NCBI RefSeq assembly: GCF_002224285.1
Contig: NZ_CP022436.1
Location: 1,116,001 to 1,180,000 of the forward strand
Source: Arthrobacter sp. YN
Lineage (GTDB): Bacteria > Actinomycetota > Actinomycetes > Actinomycetales > Micrococcaceae
Length of the DNA stretch: 64,000 nt
Direction of reading: 5' to 3'
How positions within the stretch are numbered: position 1 is the first letter of the stretch; every line of letters begins with the position of its first letter. Below are positions 33,575 through 40,805 of the stretch, one piece after another. The notes under the pieces are model-generated. The model made no database searches and had not been told where the DNA came from. It saw only the letters and a list, made by a program, of their open reading frames with translations. The position numbers and the translations under genes are program-made.

Positions 33575-33619
33575 ACCCGTTGGTCCGTACACCCCCCAAG
33601 TCCGGACCAACGGGTTTTT
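33574..33619 (+). terminator. Leader terminator (candidate attenuator) upstream of the ABC-F gene
   Basis: Perfect 14-bp arms (AACCCGTTGGTCCG at 33574-33587 and its complement at 33603-33616) enclose a 15-base loop, and the 3' arm runs into five T (33615-33619). It is oriented for plus-strand transcription and lies 59 bases before the ABC-F start. The nearest upstream gene is on the other strand and points away, so no plus-strand gene is there to be terminated. A terminator in this place most simply belongs to the ABC-F leader. Confidence 0.8.
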
Positions 33620-33677
33620 CCATGCCTGCGGGAATCGCGGCCTGAGTTTCTGCGTTTCCCTGCTGGAGGATAGACAC

Positions 33678-35345
33678 ATGACAGCAACCTTGGTGGCCAA
33701 GGATCTTGCCGGTGGCCACGGCCATCGCACCCTTTTTTCCGACCTCTCCCTGACCGTTGCGCCCGGCGATGTTGTGGGCGTCGTGGGCGCGAACGGCGCC
33801 GGGAAGTCCACGCTGCTTCGCATCCTTGCCGGTGTGGACCAGTCGCAAGCGGGCAGCGTCAGCCTGGCGCCGTCGGACGCATTTGTGGGCTGGTTGCCCC
33901 AGGAACACGAACGCACCGCGGGGGAGACCATCGCGGCGTACATTGCGCGCCGGACGGGGTGTGCCCAGGCCACCGTGGAGATGGAAACCACCGCCGAGGC
34001 CCTCGGGTCAGGGGCTCCCGGAGCAGATGACGCCTACTCCCTGGCCTTCGACCGCTGGATGGCCTCCGGGGCGGCGGACCTTGAGGACCGTATTCCGGCT
34101 GTGCTGTCCGATCTCGGTCTGGAACTGGGCGCCGACGCGCTCATGACAGGGCTCTCCGGTGGGCAGGCAGCACGCGTGGCTTTGGCCGCACTGCTGCTCA
34201 GCCGCTTCGACGTTGTCCTCCTTGACGAACCCACCAACGATCTTGACCTTGACGGTCTGGCCCGCCTCGAAGCTTTTGTCCAGGGCCTTCGTGGCGGTGT
34301 TGTCCTGGTATCCCACGACCGCGAATTCCTGGCCCGCTGCGTCACCACCGTGGTGGAGCTGGATCTGGCCCAGAACTCCGTGGCCGTGTATGACGGTGGC
34401 TACGAGGCGTTCCTCGAAGAGCGCGCCGTGGCCAAGCGCCACGCCCGTGAACGCTACGACGAGTTCGCCAACACCAAAGCAGACCTCGTTTCCCGCGCAC
34501 GCACCCAGCGGGAGTGGAGCTCCCAGGGTGTCCGCAACGCCATGAAGAAAAACCCGGACAATGACAAAATCCGTCGCGCCGCGAGCAGCGAGTCGTCCGA
34601 GAAGCAAGCCCAGAAAGTCCGCCAGATGGAGTCGCGCATTGCCCGCCTGACCGAAGTGGAGGAACCACGCAAGGAGTGGCAGCTGCAGTTCAGCATCGGC
34701 CAGGCACCCCGCTCAAGTGCCGTCGTCGCCACCTTGCGTGACGTCGTCGCGCGCCAAGGCGACTTCACGCTGGGACCGGTGAACCTCCAACTCAACGGCG
34801 GCGAACGCATCGGCATCACAGGCCCCAACGGCGCCGGTAAATCGACACTGCTGCGCCTGTTGCTTGGAACGCAGGAACCGGACGACGGCGATGCCTCCAT
34901 GGGTGCCTCCGTCGCCGTCGGCGAAATTGACCAGGCACGTGGACTGCTCGACGGCGGGCAGCCGCTTGGCGACGCCGTCGAAGCCGTGCTGGTGGACTGG
35001 AACAGCGCCGATGTCCGGACGCTCCTGGCCAAGTTCGGGCTGAAGGCCGACCACACCTCGCGCACAGTTGATTCGTTGTCCCCAGGGGAGCGGACACGTG
35101 CGGCCCTTGCGTTGCTGCAGGCCCGCGGCGTGAACCTGCTGGTGCTGGACGAGCCCACCAACCACTTGGACCTCCCGGCGATCGAGCAACTCGAAGAGGC
35201 GCTGGAAAGCTACGAAGGCGCACTCCTGCTGGTGACCCACGATCGCCGGCTGCTGGAAAACGTGCGGCTCGATTCACGCTGGCACCTTGACAACGGTCAG
35301 GTCCAGGAACTGCACCACACCCCCAGCCAGGAGAAGCAACCATGA
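33678..35345 (+). CDS. ABC-F family ATPase (ribosome protection / translation factor)
   Basis: A 555-residue soluble protein with two ABC ATPase domains and no membrane segments. Walker A motifs are GANGAGKST (about residue 40) and GPNGAGKST (about 385). Signatures are LSGGQAARVAL and LSPGERTRAAL, and Walker B motifs DEPTNDLDLDG and DEPTNHLDLP. The charged linker (about 240-340; KRHARERYDEFANTKADLVSRARTQREW) would form the ribosome-contacting helices. ABC-F proteins either rescue or regulate ribosomes or confer resistance to ribosome-targeting antibiotics by displacing them. The leader terminator favours the inducible-resistance kind, but the exact subgroup is unassigned. The start is ATG at 33678, with GGAGG eight bases before it. 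The stop overlaps the next gene by ATGA. Confidence 0.92.
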   Translation: MTATLVAKDLAGGHGHRTLFSDLSLTVAPGDVVGVVGANGAGKSTLLRILAGVDQSQAGSVSLAPSDAFVGWLPQEHERTAGETIAAYIARRTGCAQATVEMETTAEALGSGAPGADDAYSLAFDRWMASGAADLEDRIPAVLSDLGLELGADALMTGLSGGQAARVALAALLLSRFDVVLLDEPTNDLDLDGLARLEAFVQGLRGGVVLVSHDREFLARCVTTVVELDLAQNSVAVYDGGYEAFLEERAVAKRHARERYDEFANTKADLVSRARTQREWSSQGVRNAMKKNPDNDKIRRAASSESSEKQAQKVRQMESRIARLTEVEEPRKEWQLQFSIGQAPRSSAVVATLRDVVARQGDFTLGPVNLQLNGGERIGITGPNGAGKSTLLRLLLGTQEPDDGDASMGASVAVGEIDQARGLLDGGQPLGDAVEAVLVDWNSADVRTLLAKFGLKADHTSRTVDSLSPGERTRAALALLQARGVNLLVLDEPTNHLDLPAIEQLEEALESYEGALLLVTHDRRLLENVRLDSRWHLDNGQVQELHHTPSQEKQP

Positions 35346-37255
35346 GCATGGACCGCGTGGCCTGGAGCTCGCTGTACAACATCACCACTGCCAAGAGCGG
35401 ATCCAAGCCGTTCTCCAAGGAAACCCTGAAGCGGGTCATGGCCTTTGCCGCCCCGCACAAGGGCAAGCTCATTGCCTTCGTGATCGCTTCCATCGCAGGT
35501 GCGTTCCTGGCTGTCGCCACGCCCGTGCTGGCAGGCCAGGTGGTTGATGCCATCATCGCCAACGCCGGGGTGGGAACGGTCATTTGGCTTGCGGTCCTGA
35601 TCGCCATCGTCGCCGTGGGCGAGGCCGGTGTGGGGCTGGTGACCCGCTGGCTTTCCTCCATCATTGGCGAGGGCGTCATTGTGGACCTCCGCACCCGCGT
35701 GTTCGACCACGTGCAGCGCATGCCCATCGCATTCTTCACCCGGACGCGGACCGGTGCCTTGGTCAGCCGCCTGAACAACGATGTCATCGGGGCGCAGTCC
35801 GCCTTCGCCGGCACGCTGTCCGGCGTCGTCAGCAACGTGGTGGCTTTGGTCCTGACCCTGGTGGTCATGTTGAACACCTCCTGGCTGGTCACTGTGCTGG
35901 CCATGGTGTTGCTGCCGATCTTCCTGATCCCGGCCCGGCGCATGGGCTCCAAACTGGCCGACCTCCGCCGTGAAGCTGCCGCGCACAATGCCGCCATGGG
36001 CACCCAAATGACCGAAAGGTTCTCTGCCCCGGGCGCCACGTTGGTGAAGCTGTTTGGCCGCCCGGACGAGGAATCCCGTGAATTCGCTGAGCGGGCAGGC
36101 CGGGTCCGGGACATCGGAATCCGGACTGCCATGCTGCAGTTCACGTTCGTCACGGCCCTGACGCTGGTGTCGGCGCTCGCCTTGGCCCTGGTCTATGGCC
36201 TGGGCGGTTGGCTGGCGCTTGGCGGGCAGCTTGCCCCGGGCGATGTTGTGGTCCTGGCTCTCCTTCTCACCCGGCTTTACGCCCCACTGACAGCTCTGTC
36301 CAACGCCCGTGTGGAAATCATGAGCGCCTTGGTGAGTTTCGAGCGGGTCTTTGAAATCCTTGACCTGAAGCCGCTGATCACGCAGAAGCCTGACGCAGTT
36401 TCCGTGCCCGCGGGCCCCGTGGCCGTGGAATTCGACGACGTCCGGTTCTCCTACCCCTCCGCCGAAAAGGTGTCGCTGGCTTCCCTGGAGGACGTTGCCA
36501 CCCTGGATACCCGTGGCGGAGAGGAAGTCCTGCACGGGGTCAGCTTCCGGGTTGAACCTGGACAGACCGTAGCCCTGGTGGGTTCCTCCGGCGCCGGCAA
36601 GTCCACCGTGGCCCAACTGCTCTCACGCTTGTACGACGTCGACTCCGGCGCGGTGCGCCTTGGTGGACAAGTGCCAGGAGCCGGTGTGGACGTTCGCGAT
36701 CTCAGTTTCGATTCCCTGCGGGACACCATGGGCATGGTGACCCAGGACGGCCACCTCTTCCACGAAACCATCGCCTCCAACCTGCGCCTCGCCCGGCCGG
36801 ATGCCACCGAAGATGACATGTGGGATGTGCTCCGGCGGGCACGACTGGAGCCGATGATCCGGTCCCTGCCCGATGGCCTCGAAACCGTGGTGGGGGAGCG
36901 CGGCTACCGTCTTTCCGGCGGCGAACGCCAACGGCTCACCATCGCCCGCCTGCTCATCAAGCAGCCCCGCGTGGTCATTCTCGATGAGGCCACAGCAGCG
37001 CTGGACTCCACCAACGAAGCCGCAGTCCAGGCGGCCCTGGGTGAGGCACTTGAGGGGCGTACCGCCGTCGTAATTGCGCACCGGCTGTCCACCATCCGTG
37101 CGGCCGACGCCATTCTGGTGGTGGAGGACGGCAGGATCGTGGAGCGCGGCACGCACACCGAACTGCTGGCCGCCGACGGACGCTACGCCGAGCTGTACCA
37201 AACGCAGTTCGCTGAGGCCACGGCGGTGGCACAGGAAGCTGTCCCGGAGCTGTAA
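35342..37255 (+). CDS. ABC exporter (fused permease and ATPase)
   Basis: A 637-residue half-transporter: six transmembrane helices in residues about 30-330 (ABC type 1 exporter fold), then an ATPase domain (about 360-620) with Walker A GSSGAGKST, signature LSGGERQRLTIARLL, Walker B VVILDEATAALDS and the switch histidine in VIAHRLSTI. Such proteins dimerise to export drugs, lipids or peptides. The ATG lies within the stop of the ABC-F gene, so the two are translated together and inherit the same leader control. That makes a joint antibiotic-defence role reasonable but unproven. It ends eight bases before the convergent NUDIX gene. Confidence 0.92.
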   Translation: MSMDRVAWSSLYNITTAKSGSKPFSKETLKRVMAFAAPHKGKLIAFVIASIAGAFLAVATPVLAGQVVDAIIANAGVGTVIWLAVLIAIVAVGEAGVGLVTRWLSSIIGEGVIVDLRTRVFDHVQRMPIAFFTRTRTGALVSRLNNDVIGAQSAFAGTLSGVVSNVVALVLTLVVMLNTSWLVTVLAMVLLPIFLIPARRMGSKLADLRREAAAHNAAMGTQMTERFSAPGATLVKLFGRPDEESREFAERAGRVRDIGIRTAMLQFTFVTALTLVSALALALVYGLGGWLALGGQLAPGDVVVLALLLTRLYAPLTALSNARVEIMSALVSFERVFEILDLKPLITQKPDAVSVPAGPVAVEFDDVRFSYPSAEKVSLASLEDVATLDTRGGEEVLHGVSFRVEPGQTVALVGSSGAGKSTVAQLLSRLYDVDSGAVRLGGQVPGAGVDVRDLSFDSLRDTMGMVTQDGHLFHETIASNLRLARPDATEDDMWDVLRRARLEPMIRSLPDGLETVVGERGYRLSGGERQRLTIARLLIKQPRVVILDEATAALDSTNEAAVQAALGEALEGRTAVVIAHRLSTIRAADAILVVEDGRIVERGTHTELLAADGRYAELYQTQFAEATAVAQEAVPEL

Positions 37256-37262
37256 CCCTTTT

Positions 37263-37661
37263 TTACGTGAGCAGCGGGATGACGTGATCCGTCAGCAGAG
37301 GCGCCAGATCGCTGGGCAAAGGCCCGTTGAGGTCCAGCCAGCGGATCTCGGCAATCTCCGCTGAGGGGTGCGCTTCCCAGGTTCCAGGGGCCGTGAAAAC
37401 GGTGGCCTCGATGTTCGTCGCCGCTTCGTTGGCAGCGACCGCGAGCCAGACGCCCAGCGGCTGGAGCACGTCCGGCGCTACCTCGATGCCCACTTCTTCA
37501 TACAGTTCCCGCGACGCTGCTACAGCCGCCGTCTCGCCGGGCTCCGGCTTGCCGCCAGGATGCATGAATTTGTCGGTGCCACGTTTCCGGACGGTCAACA
37601 GCTGGCCAGCTTGGTTGTAGACGCAGACGGCGCTGACAATGATCAGGTCTGTGGCGGTCAC
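37263..37661 (-). CDS. NUDIX hydrolase
   Basis: A 132-residue hydrolase acting on nucleoside-diphosphate-linked compounds. The NUDIX box is complete: GGKPEPGETAAVAASRELYEEVGIEV fits Gx5Ex7REUxEExGU. The small size and the start (DLIIVSAVCVYNQAGQLLTVRKRGTDKFMHPGGK) resemble 8-oxo-dGTPase or general housecleaning members. Substrate specificity cannot be told. The GTG at 37661 follows GGGAGG by five bases and overlaps the stop of the DUF6314 gene (GTGA), so the two genes are coupled. Confidence 0.88.
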   Translation of the reverse strand: MTATDLIIVSAVCVYNQAGQLLTVRKRGTDKFMHPGGKPEPGETAAVAASRELYEEVGIEVAPDVLQPLGVWLAVAANEAATNIEATVFTAPGTWEAHPSAEIAEIRWLDLNGPLPSDLAPLLTDHVIPLLT

Positions 37662-38116
37662 CCTTGCCTCCCGGCATCGATGCGGACCAGGTGCGATTCC
37701 AGCAGGAGATCCTTCGCCGGTCCGTGGACATCCCAGGTAAAGCTGAACGAATCCGGACCGCGGTAGATGTAGTTGACGCGGTAATCGTCGGGATCGCACC
37801 AGTGCTTGTCCTGATGGCCCTGCTCGGAGAAGCTCATGGCGTGGAAGGGCCTGCCGTCGGGAAAGAACACGTCCATTGAATCCGCTGTGGCGCCTGGTGT
37901 GAGGACGTACTCGCGGAAAGCCGGGCCGGAATGGGAAGGCCAGTGCATGGTTCCGTCTTCGCGGTAGTCCAGTCCGCCGTCGGGATTCAAGGAATAGCGC
38001 ACGACGCCGGTAAAGGTACCGTTGGTGCCTGAGGCGCGGTCCAGGAGGGTTCGCTCCACACTCCAGCTGCCGGCCAGGTAGGCCTGCAAGTCCTGGGTGG
38101 GTTGCTGGTGATTCAA
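37658..38116 (-). CDS. DUF6314 family protein
   Basis: A 152-residue soluble protein that looks like a small lipocalin/fatty-acid-binding-type beta-barrel (LAGSWSVERTLLDRASGTNGTFTGVVRYSLNPDGGLDYREDGTM, then VFFPDGRPFHAMSF and SFSFTWDVHGPAKDLLLESHL). This is the pattern of DUF6314. The function is unknown, and a ligand-binding role is only suggested by the fold-like sequence. The first codons lie two bases past the tRNA-Arg gene in the same direction, so the two may share transcription. The stop overlaps the NUDIX start. Confidence 0.8.
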   Translation of the reverse strand: MNHQQPTQDLQAYLAGSWSVERTLLDRASGTNGTFTGVVRYSLNPDGGLDYREDGTMHWPSHSGPAFREYVLTPGATADSMDVFFPDGRPFHAMSFSEQGHQDKHWCDPDDYRVNYIYRGPDSFSFTWDVHGPAKDLLLESHLVRIDAGRQG

Positions 38117-38117
38117 G

Positions 38118-38190
38118 TGCCCTCGATTGGAATCGAACCAACGACACCGGCTTTAGGAGAGCCGTGCTCTATCCACTGAGCTACGAGGGC
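38118..38190 (-). tRNA. tRNA-Arg (anticodon CCT)
   Basis: The minus strand folds as a complete tRNA. The acceptor stem is GCCCTCG paired with CGAGGGC and discriminator A. The D arm is GCTC-AGTGGATA-GAGC. The anticodon stem is CGGCT/AGCCG with the 7-base loop CTCCTAA, and the T arm is GTTGG-TTCGATT-CCAAT. The loop gives anticodon CCT, reading AGG arginine codons. The 3' CCA is not encoded. No integrase or duplicated 3' end is seen nearby. Confidence 0.96.
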
Positions 38191-38298
38191 CTGTATGTCC
38201 ATGGCTCTGAATCCCACTGCTGGAGCTCAGGGGCCCGGACACGACTACAAGCATACAAGCTGCCGGGGCGCTGCCCGAACAACGCTAGGCTGGCGAGC

Positions 38299-39120
38299 AT
38301 GACAGGGCCTTCCACTGCACCGGCGCAGGCCGGATCGTTCTTTCCCGACCTCCGTAACATCCGGGCCAACATCGGCGGGTGGGCGCAGTTGAGCGTCGTC
38401 CAGTACTTCGTGGCCGAGGCCGCCGTGATTCAGGCGTGGGCGGGTCCCGAGCCCTACAGCCGGGCCACCGGATATATCAGCGACCTCGGAGCAGTGTCCT
38501 GCGGTGTGTACGAGGACCGGGCCGTGTGCTCGCCGTTGCACGTGCTGATGAATGCCTCGTTCGTGGTGCAGGGTCTGGCCCTGGTGCTGGGTGCGCTGTT
38601 CCTGACCGCGGGGCTTCTGTGCGTCGCGGCAAAGCCTGGTGTGGCGGCCCGCCGATTCCGGTCCGTTGCTTCTGGGTATCCGAATCCATCTGGGGCTGGG
38701 GCCGTTCCGGCCCGCGTGCTGACCGTGCCGTGGATTCTGGCTGTGGCCGTCCGTGTCCTCACCGGAGTGGCCGGCGTCGGAACCGTCATTGTTGGCCTGG
38801 TGCCCGAAGACCTCGGCTCGCCCTGGCATTTTGCGGGTGCACTGATGTTCTTCATCGGTGGTGGATTCGCACTGCTGCTGTTGGGCATCCTGTGGTTCCG
38901 GCAGACACCGATGAGTTGGTTCCTTGGCGTGTGCGGCCTGCTTTGTATCGGTGCGCTGATTATCGGCGGGCTCACTGGGATGGAGGTGCCCTTGCCCGGG
39001 CTCTTGGAGCGGTTCATGGGGTATCCGGTGACCGTTGGGCTGGCTGCCGCCGGTTTGGTCATCGCCCAACGGGTGCACACGGAACGGAAAGCAGCACGGT
39101 TGCGCGTGGGCTCACGCTGA
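38299..39120 (+). CDS. DUF998 family membrane protein
   Basis: A 273-residue integral membrane protein with about seven helices. The N-terminal loop YSRATGYISDLGAVSCGVYEDRAVCSPLHVLMNASFVVQG is the DUF998 signature, a family of eukaryote- and actinobacteria-shared membrane proteins with no established activity. The start is the ATG at 38299. A possible earlier in-frame start at 38164 would lie in the tRNA. It stands alone, with the tRNA behind and a convergent membrane-protein gene ahead. Confidence 0.8.
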   Translation: MTGPSTAPAQAGSFFPDLRNIRANIGGWAQLSVVQYFVAEAAVIQAWAGPEPYSRATGYISDLGAVSCGVYEDRAVCSPLHVLMNASFVVQGLALVLGALFLTAGLLCVAAKPGVAARRFRSVASGYPNPSGAGAVPARVLTVPWILAVAVRVLTGVAGVGTVIVGLVPEDLGSPWHFAGALMFFIGGGFALLLLGILWFRQTPMSWFLGVCGLLCIGALIIGGLTGMEVPLPGLLERFMGYPVTVGLAAAGLVIAQRVHTERKAARLRVGSR

Positions 39121-39211
39121 GGGTGGTGCGGCGCTGGTGAACGAGTGGTGCGCCTGACGGGTAGTGGTGCGGAACCGTACCGCGATGCCAGCGAACAGGC
39201 CGGACCAGGTG

Positions 39212-39847
39212 TCAGGAGGGCTTTGCGCTCTTCCGTCCCAGGAAAACAGCCAGCACGCCGCACCCGAGGCTGACCAGGAACAGTACCCACGACGCAACGG
39301 TCAGCGAAGAGGCCAAAGCCACCGAACCGGCGTCGGGCGCGTCCGAAGCCAGCATCGAATCGATGGCGACGTTGGACCACAGATGAGCCACGGCGAACAG
39401 CATCGGAGCCGCCCACATGGCCCAACGCCATGACTTCCGGGCAACGTTGGTGCCTATGAGCAGGAGCCAGCTGAAGCCGAAGATCAGTGGAAACAGGGTG
39501 CCTGCGGTCTTATGCACGTAGTTCAGTTGGCCGCGCGCGGATTCGTCCATGGCCCCGCGGAGCTGGCTGACGTATTCCTGCGAGAATCCGCCGATCAATG
39601 AATCCGGCATAGCCAAGCCGCCTGAGAGCTGGGTCATCTGGTTCAACGTCAGCAGGTGCAGGTACCAGAACAGGAACAAGCTGGCCACCACGCCCGCGAT
39701 CACGATGAGCTTGGAGTTGCTCTGCGCCTTCTGCGGGGTGCGCTGGGTGGTGGTGTTGATCACGGGAGGCAGCGTGTGATCAGGAACCACTGCCTTTGCT
39801 CCGTGCTTCTTGATGCGCTGGGCTGGTGTCTTGGCCATGTCATTCAT
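39212..39847 (-). CDS. Membrane protein, unknown (211 aa)
   Basis: A 211-residue protein with a basic, soluble N-terminus (MAKTPAQRIKKHGAKAVVPDHT) and about four transmembrane helices (roughly residues 45-65, 110-130, 140-160 and 180-200). It has an acidic periplasmic loop (SQEYVSQLRGAMDESARGQLNYVH). I do not recognise the family. It starts at the ATG at 39847, with AGGTGG seven bases upstream; a second ATG at 39838 is possible. It is divergent from the inositol-phosphatase gene by 24 bases, so they share a promoter region. Confidence 0.7.
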   Translation of the reverse strand: MNDMAKTPAQRIKKHGAKAVVPDHTLPPVINTTTQRTPQKAQSNSKLIVIAGVVASLFLFWYLHLLTLNQMTQLSGGLAMPDSLIGGFSQEYVSQLRGAMDESARGQLNYVHKTAGTLFPLIFGFSWLLLIGTNVARKSWRWAMWAAPMLFAVAHLWSNVAIDSMLASDAPDAGSVALASSLTVASWVLFLVSLGCGVLAVFLGRKSAKPS

Positions 39848-39871
39848 TATCCCGCCACCTAAGCTGGAACC

Positions 39872-40717
39872 ATGACCACCGGCAGGCACACAGCAACTGA
39901 ACTCGATCCAACACTGAATGACTACCAACTGGCCAGCGCGCTGGTCCGTGAGGCAGGCCAGTTGGCGCTGCTCATGCGGATGGGCGGCCTGCAGGGCGAA
40001 CGCAAGACCTCGGTGTCCGACGTCGTCACTGCGGCCGATCACGCAGCCGAGGCTTACGTCCTGGAACAGTTGCGGCGCTGTCGGCCGGAGGATGGCATCC
40101 TTGGCGAAGAAGGTGCGTCCGTGGCGGGAACGAGCGGCCGGACCTGGGTGATCGACCCCGTGGACGGCACCTATAACTTCCTGCACGGATCCACCTATTG
40201 GTGCTCGGCGATCGCCCTCAAGCGGGACGGCTCCGACCATGGAACCAACCCCGTTGCCGATCCGGACGTGCTGCTCGGCGCCATTTACCAGCCCGAACTG
40301 GACAAGCTGTGGCTCGGCGGGGAAGAACACTCCGCGACGTTGAACGGCGAACCGATCTCCGGCTCGGGTGACCGTGCCGTGGGTGAGATCAGCGCTGCCA
40401 CCTATATTCACCCCACCTGGCTGGCGGATCCCCGCGCGGCAATGCCTTGGCACGCCGCTGCGGTCACCGCGGCGTCCCTGCGCATGTTCGGTTCGGGTTC
40501 GTGCGACCTCGGCCGCGTAGCCGACGGCGAACTAGGCTGCTGGTTCCAGCACAGCTGCCCGGAATGGGACTGGTTGCCCGGAAAAGCGATCGTCCGCGCA
40601 GCAGGCGGGGACACCGCCGTCGTGAAGGTCAACGGACTGAACTGGTTCGTCGCTGGAGGCCCGACGGCGGTGCGCGAGTTGAGTGCCGCACTGGCCTCAG
40701 TTCCCCAGTTTGCTTAG
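39872..40717 (+). CDS. Inositol monophosphatase-family phosphatase
   Basis: A 281-residue Mg-dependent phosphatase. It carries the family motifs GEEG (metal ligand), DPVDGTYNFLHG (metal and phosphate binding) and WDWLPGKAIVRAAGG near the C-terminus. Candidate substrates are inositol 1-phosphate, histidinol phosphate or 3'-phosphoadenosine-5'-phosphate; the family does not allow a choice by eye. The N-terminal ATELDPTLNDYQLASALVREAGQLAL is helical. It stands divergent from a membrane-protein gene and is followed by pcrA in the same direction. Confidence 0.88.
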   Translation: MTTGRHTATELDPTLNDYQLASALVREAGQLALLMRMGGLQGERKTSVSDVVTAADHAAEAYVLEQLRRCRPEDGILGEEGASVAGTSGRTWVIDPVDGTYNFLHGSTYWCSAIALKRDGSDHGTNPVADPDVLLGAIYQPELDKLWLGGEEHSATLNGEPISGSGDRAVGEISAATYIHPTWLADPRAAMPWHAAAVTAASLRMFGSGSCDLGRVADGELGCWFQHSCPEWDWLPGKAIVRAAGGDTAVVKVNGLNWFVAGGPTAVRELSAALASVPQFA

Positions 40718-40805
40718 TCGCTGAGGCGTTTGAAGCGTCGATGGGCGGGGGCCGACGACCCGGCGCCTTATTGTGTCGGGGCCACCGCCTAGACTGGTAG
40801 GCACC

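Noticed and set aside
38118..38190. The tRNA-Arg gene as an integration site for a mobile element
   Set aside because: No integrase, direct repeat of the tRNA 3' end or atypical DNA is visible on either side.
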